Assembly: GCF_021917145.1 (NCBI RefSeq)
Contig: NC_061066.1
Location: 9,088,685-9,152,684, forward strand
DNA: 64,000 nt
Origin: Hypomesus transpacificus
Lineage: Eukaryota > Chordata > Actinopteri > Osmeriformes > Osmeridae
Reading direction: 5' to 3'
Shown: positions 58,098 to 64,000 of the stretch, one piece after another
Layout: each line of letters begins with the position of its first letter
Numbering within the stretch: the first letter of the stretch is position 1
Made by a program: the position numbers and the translations under genes
The notes under the pieces: generated by a model
Database searches by the model: none
Seen by the model: the letters and a program-made list of their open reading frames with translations, nothing else
Told to the model about the DNA's origin: nothing

Positions 58098-58250
58098 CTT
58101 GTAGCCCTACTGTCATACTCTTATACAGATTGACGTGAGAGTGATTTAAAACGAAGACCAGTGACTCGTGTATTCTGTGGCAGGATAAAACCAGACTACC
58201 CCGTCACCCTGGTGACTGGAGAGGTAATCTGACAAATAATGATCCAGAAC
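58098..58250. repeat. dispersed repeat, copy B
   Basis: Diverged copy of 55507-55670, 2.6 kb downstream and beyond the ube2h polyadenylation signals. Confidence 0.75.
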
Positions 58251-59047
58251 AAAGAATCAAATTCACAATAATTGTTTTGATTTGAGTATCAGCAATGGCG
58301 CTGACATAGGCATTCCGTTATTCTATTCACAGCAATTAGAATGTTTACAAATCGACTAGGTTCCAATGGAAGGTGTATGGATTGTTATCAGACGGGTTAA
58401 AATGTACCCGTTAAAGGGTTTACTGGCTAAATTCACCTGGCTCATGTCTCCAGAACACACCAAAAAACCCAGACCATGTGCAGTTCCATATTAGGCCAGT
58501 AGAGAGCACTACTGTTCTCCTCTCACATAACCATCGCAGTAAAAAGAAAAAATGGGGGGAAAAAGCCTGACATACGGCTATTTAATCTCCTCTTCACTAA
58601 AACGATGTATTCTCACGCAGCAATCTGTTCCTTCCTCTTGTCTCCCTGATTTCATGCGAACATGCGGGGCTGAAATGATGGTGAATATAAGCATTTCCTC
58701 TTTTCCTTTTGATTAAAAGTGGTTGGCGTTTGTAATCTGCATAGATATCCCTCTGAAACTCTCACTTTAGAGAGGAAGGTTTGGACATAGGACACATGAT
58801 CCCTCCCCCCTCTTTCCTCCCTCTTTCCTCCCTCTTTCCTCCCTCTTTCCTCCCTCCCTCCCTCCCTCCATCTCTCTCCTCCCCTGTTGGACCCATGCTC
58901 TTTCTTTCTCTCGACTGTGTCATTTCATCTCCATCCTTCTCTCTGAACCTCAGCCTGGTTCTGTAGCCAACTCTCTTCCAGCCCACGAGCCCCGGCACGT
59001 CCCTCACTGTGCATCCCTCTAGGGGCTTCAACATCAGGAGGAATGTC

Positions 59048-59248
59048 AGGGAGTCAGATGGCTGAGCGGTGAGGGAGTCGGGCTACTAATCAGAAGGTTG
59101 CCGGATCGATTCCCCGCCCCGCAAAATGACGTTGTGTCCTTGGGCAAGGCACTTCACCCTACTTGCCTCGGGGGGAATGTCCCTGTACTTACTGTAAGTC
59201 GCTCTGGATAAGAGCGTCTGCTAAATGACTAAATGTAAATGTAAATGA
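59048..59248 (+). mobile_element. tRNA-derived SINE, copy 8 (downstream of ube2h)
   Basis: The best preserved head (GGAGTCAGATGGCTGAGCGG) with GATCGATTCC box B, GGGCAAGGCACTTCACCCTA body, GGATAAGAGCGTCTGCTAAA and an (AAATGT)n tail. Useful as the family reference in this window. Confidence 0.93.
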
Positions 59249-62200
59249 AGCGTCTACCAACGGACCCGGCATGCAGAGCGGATTACAGGGCACACATATC
59301 GGAATATGGTGTAAGGGGTCTGGGCATTCACACACGCCAGGCACGCGATTTCCACGTCCCATCACTGACAGGAACTGTCTCTGGTGTCTGTGTAGCTGTA
59401 GAGTCAGTCGGCCTCTCCACTGCTGAAAAACAGAACCGCCCCCAACACACCCAAGCCTCTCTCATGAGCCTCCCCCCAAGCCCCCTCTCTAGCCTCCCCT
59501 CCTTTGCCCACAAGCCTTCCTCCTCCCCTCATCCTTTTCCCCAAGCCTCCTCCCCCCGGCCTCTCCCTGCAGCTACAGAGCAGGAGGCGAGGCAGGGGCG
59601 TCTGCCTCTTGACTGTCCTGACCTCCAGGGCTTGTGCAACCCGAGCTCCTCAATGAAATATTTAGAGCTATTTTATCCGCAGTGCGTTGGTCTGGAGACC
59701 TGTGGGCCTTCATGACGTGATGCCAAAGTCCCGCATCGGAGCTCTGATTGGACACGGGAGAGCAGGACCAGTGACTCTGGTGTTTTTAAATCATCACAAA
59801 GCCCCCAGACTCCACAACGGGTGGGTGGTACAACACCAACCCTGTGTTAAAAAGACATAATTCTCCACAGTAAAGGTGTATTTTATTCTACTGTATTTTT
59901 GGGGGGAAAATCAATAAATGTAGATTTATCCACAGAAAATTCACAATTTTACCAATAAACACAAAATAAAATGGTTGGTAGAAAGGCCTAATCATCTTCA
60001 CCATGTCAAGACTGTCCATGTGAACTGCCAAGGACTGGTCATGCAGTCTCTCTGTCTCTTAAAATGCTGGGATGAGGGTATGGATTGGAATCTGAAATCC
60101 CAAAATGCCGCAGTGGTCTTGAGCCACTGGTGGGCCAATCCCTGTACTTGTGAAAGATGGATACGAACGTACCACCCTGTAAGGTCTGAAATCCTCAGTG
60201 GTTTCAAACCGGATGTGTGTTTGGCTGCTTGCATACTGCAGCATCTCTGCGTAGATTAGCTAATGTAACTGATAAAGAAGGCATGTTATGATCGTTGTCA
60301 ATAGGAATTTTAGAGGAATTAAAACTATTAAACTGGTCGTTTCATTAGTGTGACAGTTAAAGTGAGGGGTACTTGTTATCCAGGATGAAATGCCATCCTT
60401 CTGGCAACTGGCGGAATATGTTACCAAGATAGGCAAGATGGCATCTTTTTGGTAGTGTTTCAAGGGAGACTAGAGTGACAGACAGTGGATGGTCTCATGT
60501 TGCAGGCTCTGTTACAGTGAAACTGTGGGGCCTTTAGCAGGATGATCCCAGGTCTCTACTAATAGATGGCCCCCTGATAAACAGGACCTCCCAGGTACTG
60601 TCTTACTGGACCCGTCAGCCCGGAAGCTGGGGTGTCTATCTGATAGACCAAACATAGTTGTTATGGTGGTCCAAGCGTGTAGGAAAACCGACGCTACCTC
60701 CATGGCATGCTTTCAAACTTAAACATTTAAATATACCCTTATGCTTAACTATTCAAAATCATATTGTCTTAGATGCTCTATGTAGCTTTTTTCATTATTT
60801 CATCATTTTTTGTTAATATTTTGGATTCATTGACTTGTGACGGTACCTTTGTCTGTGCTTCGGCCCGGCTGCTTTGACGTGCAGACCGTCAGCAATTTAC
60901 TTTTGGGGAGAGGGGGTGGAGGGGTTTTTATTTGTATGAAAACATAAATAATTAGAACGGTCTTCTAAAATTATTAAAACAATAAATTACAGTCTCTGAT
61001 CGAGATGTAAATCAGAAAATGCTAAAGCTAAATAAATTAAAGGGCTATTAAAGTGTATTTGCCTACCTAGATAGATAGTTCACGTTTTGTACGAATTCAC
61101 TAGCCTGTCTGTCTTATCTTTTATCTATATCCCTGTCTTGGTATTTAGATAAATGACACAAAAGTAGGCTGAAAATATTCCAATAATATTCATTTATGAT
61201 ATATTTTGTGTGGTCTGTCAGTTCCGTATATGCGTTTGCGTATTTTTCTTGATAATTTATCAACCAGGCGCTGACGTCCAGTTCTAATTCGTTAATCCGG
61301 ATTATTAGCTCTGAAGATGCCTGAGATTTTCAAAGTAATATTGACAATATGCCCACCATATGTGATATACTAAACTGTAGGCTAACCTGCAAGTCATCAG
61401 CGCGTTTTTTTATTTGTATATATAGGCCTATATTATGAATAACCCTAACCCTAAATGTAGGCTAGTTCGGGATTTTTTTTTGTTTTATCATGCTATCCTA
61501 TTTATTAAACGGAATAGTAATGTTGATGTGAGGTCAAAACGCGAATCCTAAAAGCACTTTATTATCTTTAGATGACCGTGACCTTCAATAAACAAAAAAA
61601 ATACAGAATTTAGCATTTTGAGTCTGCTAATTATTGCGCATTATTATTTCAGTGAGTGCCCCTATCGTGTAGCCTATAGTCCCTGAAAAATACATGTCAT
61701 GCCACAAGAGCGCTCTGTACATTCGATAGCCTACTTTTCCTGGCAGGTGTTACATGGACTGGGCCCACAAAGTCATCTGGAACTGGGGAAGGAATGAGTA
61801 GAACTAAATTAGTATTTTAAAAATTAATCGGCCCTTCTCGTCTTCTATACGGTCCGTCTCACACACAGATGATCCGCAGCTAAAGTTACAGGTTTTCCAG
61901 GTGGAAACAAAGTATGCGGTTTGGAGAAGAGTGTGTAAGGATGGTCTAGGCCGTCCTTGAGGTCACAAAGCTGACGGTGATGATGTGTCACCAAGGATGG
62001 ATTTCACTGTCGCTATTGAGTTTGAAAGGATGTAACCAAACCCGCAACACTAACGCCAGTCGGTTCACTAGAAAATATTGGACCTTTTTTTTTCTCCACA
62101 CCGCTATCTGTCTAATTATCAACAGCAGGTATATGGACTCAAGCGAACCGCCGGAGAGGAGTATGGGTAGAATTGACCTCCATATATTAGGCATCCTTCC

Positions 62201-63769
62201 ACCATTGCATATGTCATCCTTTACTGATTCACTTTGCCTCACCGTAGGCCGCAGTGAGTCCTTGCGTAAAACGTTAAGCGTGACCGTCGGTTCAATCCTC
62301 TTGGGTCCGTTGCTTGGACGACGAGGGAGTGACACCTACATCGAAGGGGTTGACTACCAGCCGCGTGGGCTCTCATCCCATCTCAGGTTGTATGGTTTAC
62401 TGATGGTTTTGTTGATGCAATCGGTCTGCTAAGTCTAAAGCTAAGAAAGGCTAAACAAATAATTGGAAATAAAATATAACCTTTCTTCCAAATATGTTTA
62501 CCTGATGATGTTTATTTTGATTTAAGCCATAGGCTACACTAGATGTTTTGTGGACTCAGTAAAATGTGTAACTATGAGAGAAGGGGTATACAGAACAGAC
62601 TCCACATATTAGGCAGGGCCACAGACTGTTCATATGAAAATGCAGTATTTTTTCCTCTGTTCTTGATAATCATTGGCCATCTGGACAGGGTCATTTGATC
62701 CTGCAGCAATTCAACCCAAGAACTGCAGGCTCAACACTATGACAGCCGACTAAATCTAATCCTAAAGTGGGGGCTGGTAAGATTCCGCAATTGTCTCTGT
62801 GTCCCAGGTTTAATTTCGGAAAATGCAGCACTCGCCTACCTCCATGATTGCCACTATCAGCTTGCGGCGTGGCGTGGTGAGGCCGCATGCACGGTCACAG
62901 CTCGTGCGTAAAATCTGGCATTCATTTAGAGACAACATTGCTTTTTTTTATATTATGCAATTAATGAAATGTGAGAAGCGTTAAATGTTTTAAAAGTGCC
63001 AAGAAGGCATAATGCTGTAAACGGAAATTAACGTAACAGAAAGAAAATAGAACTAACGCGAGTTGCTTTTTTCCAAGCAGGCCATGTCTGCCCGCGCGGT
63101 TAAGTAAGTCTACCATTTCCCCTTTTCTGTTCCTATAGTCCTCAAGACAGACCCTCTATTGTCTACTGGTACTACAGGTAAACACCTGTCTTAAAGTCCC
63201 GCGGACACAATATTTGGGCTGCTTTCCTGCATGTAGTTCTATAAAAATGATAAAACAACAAAAGTCACATAAAAAATCTAAGAAAACGAAATAGGCTATA
63301 GTCAAATGTTTCACTTTCTGTATGGCGATAGCGCTGAAATGATGCAGCAATTTTCCTCGGTGATAAATTGACATCGTAAATGCCCGCATTGCGTGAATGT
63401 AGGCTTTTTTTTAAAGCACAACATATTATTTGTAAAGGTAATTATGGCAATCTTTACAAATCTCCAACATGGTTACCTTGACTAGTTTATTTTGGGGGGA
63501 CTTGGACCTTAGACTATAGTTCATGCCATCAATAAAGAGAAGGTGGACCAAATAATTCGCCATGAAAGCGTTTAATCCGGTCAACAACCAATCCGCATCT
63601 CTTTAGGCTGCTATAGCCCTGAAGCCAAAATCTAGGCACTTTTATCGTTGCCTTGCCTCCCGCGAGCTCCACCTTAAAAGAAAAAAACCCCACCTGAGGC
63701 AGTGACATCGCAAAATACGCGAGACAGAGGTGGGTTGGATTATTCCTTTGGTACAAGGGTAAGATGCTT

Positions 63770-63951
63770 ACAAACTAATTATCTTCTCCACTGGCAAATC
63801 CTTGCTCTCGCAGCCCAAACAAGGAGAGCGGCTTGGGGGCAGAAGCAGAGACGATAGCTGCGCGCGGAATAGACGGTGGAAAACGGAGCCAACAGGAGGC
63901 TCGCACACCTGGAGTCGCCACAACGCCGCGTGCTCAGCCTTTTTCTCAGGT
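63770..63951 (+). other. possible 5' first exon of a downstream transcript
   Basis: The base composition changes to GC- and CpG-richer sequence (AGCTGCGCGCGGAATAGACG, CACAACGCCGCGTGCTCAGC) and ends at CTTTTTCTCAG followed by GTAAAAAAG, a reasonable splice donor. No ATG-initiated frame of note is present, so it would be a non-coding first exon or 5' UTR. The start coordinate is a guess. The gene it belongs to is outside the window. Confidence 0.3.
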
Positions 63952-64000
63952 AAAAAAGTATGCAGGGGAGAGGGGCTGAATTTGATATTTGATACTCAGG

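Larger units (their letters stand above)
57562..63769. other. intergenic region downstream of ube2h
   Basis: No protein-coding exon recognised. Contents: dispersed repeat copy B (58098-58250), a (CCCTCTTTCCT)n pyrimidine tract (about 58801-58870), a SINE (59048-59248), and AT-rich unique sequence from 59.8 to 63.7 kb. The region 61.9-62.5 kb holds overlapping open frames on both strands with no family I recognise. I searched it by eye for the mature miR-183, miR-96 and miR-182 sequences on both strands and did not find them. Confidence 0.6.

Noticed and set aside
8818-59248. tRNA genes suggested by box A/box B motifs
   Set aside because: The motifs sit in repeated elements with a SINE body and tail; no copy folds as an intact cloverleaf that I can see, and flanking target duplications show retroposition.
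59245-59715. 156-codon frame with Pro/Ser-rich middle
   Set aside because: Begins inside the tail of a SINE, with no recognisable domain or splice context; likely chance in GC-rich sequence.
61436-61460. Telomere-like CCCTAA repeats (also TTAGGG near 517-531)
   Set aside because: Only two units each; far too short for interstitial telomeric sequence.
57562-63769. miR-183/96/182 hairpins downstream of ube2h
   Set aside because: Mature sequences were looked for on both strands by eye and not found in the window.

Overview
This is vertebrate chromosomal DNA, most likely from a ray-finned (teleost) fish. The evidence is six multi-exon genes with GT-AG introns, clear vertebrate orthologues (smoothened, plexin C1, KLHDC10, ZC3HC1, UBE2H), a cation/proton exchanger (CAX) gene that mammals lack, many short tandem repeats, a repeated tRNA-derived SINE and several hAT-like non-autonomous transposons. 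I cannot name the species. Gene structures were built by hand: each exon was placed by protein similarity recalled from the family, by splice signals and by reading-phase continuity. Every junction given for smo, cax1, klhdc10, zc3hc1, ube2h and the visible part of plxnc1 keeps frame.

Layout. 1-4.1 kb: 5' half of plxnc1 on the minus strand (sema domain, two PSI modules; it runs off the left edge). 4.1-7.0 kb: upstream region shared with smo, with GA/CA repeats and an interspersed repeat. 7.0-15.6 kb: smo (+), 12 coding exons, 830 aa. 16.0-24.4 kb: cax1-like exchanger (+), 20 coding exons, 783 aa, with two YccF-like membrane modules before the exchanger. 25.0-25.6 kb: a 53-bp minisatellite. 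27.4-32.4 kb: klhdc10 (-), nine coding exons. 32.4-33.5 kb: divergent klhdc10/zc3hc1 promoter interval. 33.5-37.9 kb: zc3hc1 (+), ten coding exons, 491 aa. 38.9-57.6 kb: ube2h (+), with a very large first intron holding a 500-N assembly gap and a 3.8-kb 3' UTR. 57.6-64.0 kb: no recognised protein gene; a GC-richer stretch ending in a good splice donor near 63.95 kb may be a first exon.

The genes do not form a functional pathway. smo is the Hedgehog signal transducer of the primary cilium, plxnc1 a semaphorin receptor, cax1 an organellar Ca2+(metal)/H+ exchanger, and klhdc10, zc3hc1 and ube2h all belong to ubiquitin-related biology (two E3 substrate adaptors and an E2). klhdc10-zc3hc1-ube2h is the same neighbourhood as on human 7q32.

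The most interesting observations are three minor-spliceosome (U12-type) introns in three different genes, one of them AT-AC; a fish CAX protein with duplicated YccF-like modules; hAT-type elements with readable target-site duplications; an exon of ube2h that must lie inside the assembly gap (predicted 77 nt); and a possible non-coding first exon downstream of ube2h, where the miR-183/96/182 primary transcript would be expected by synteny. I found no novel defence-like or mobile gene system.
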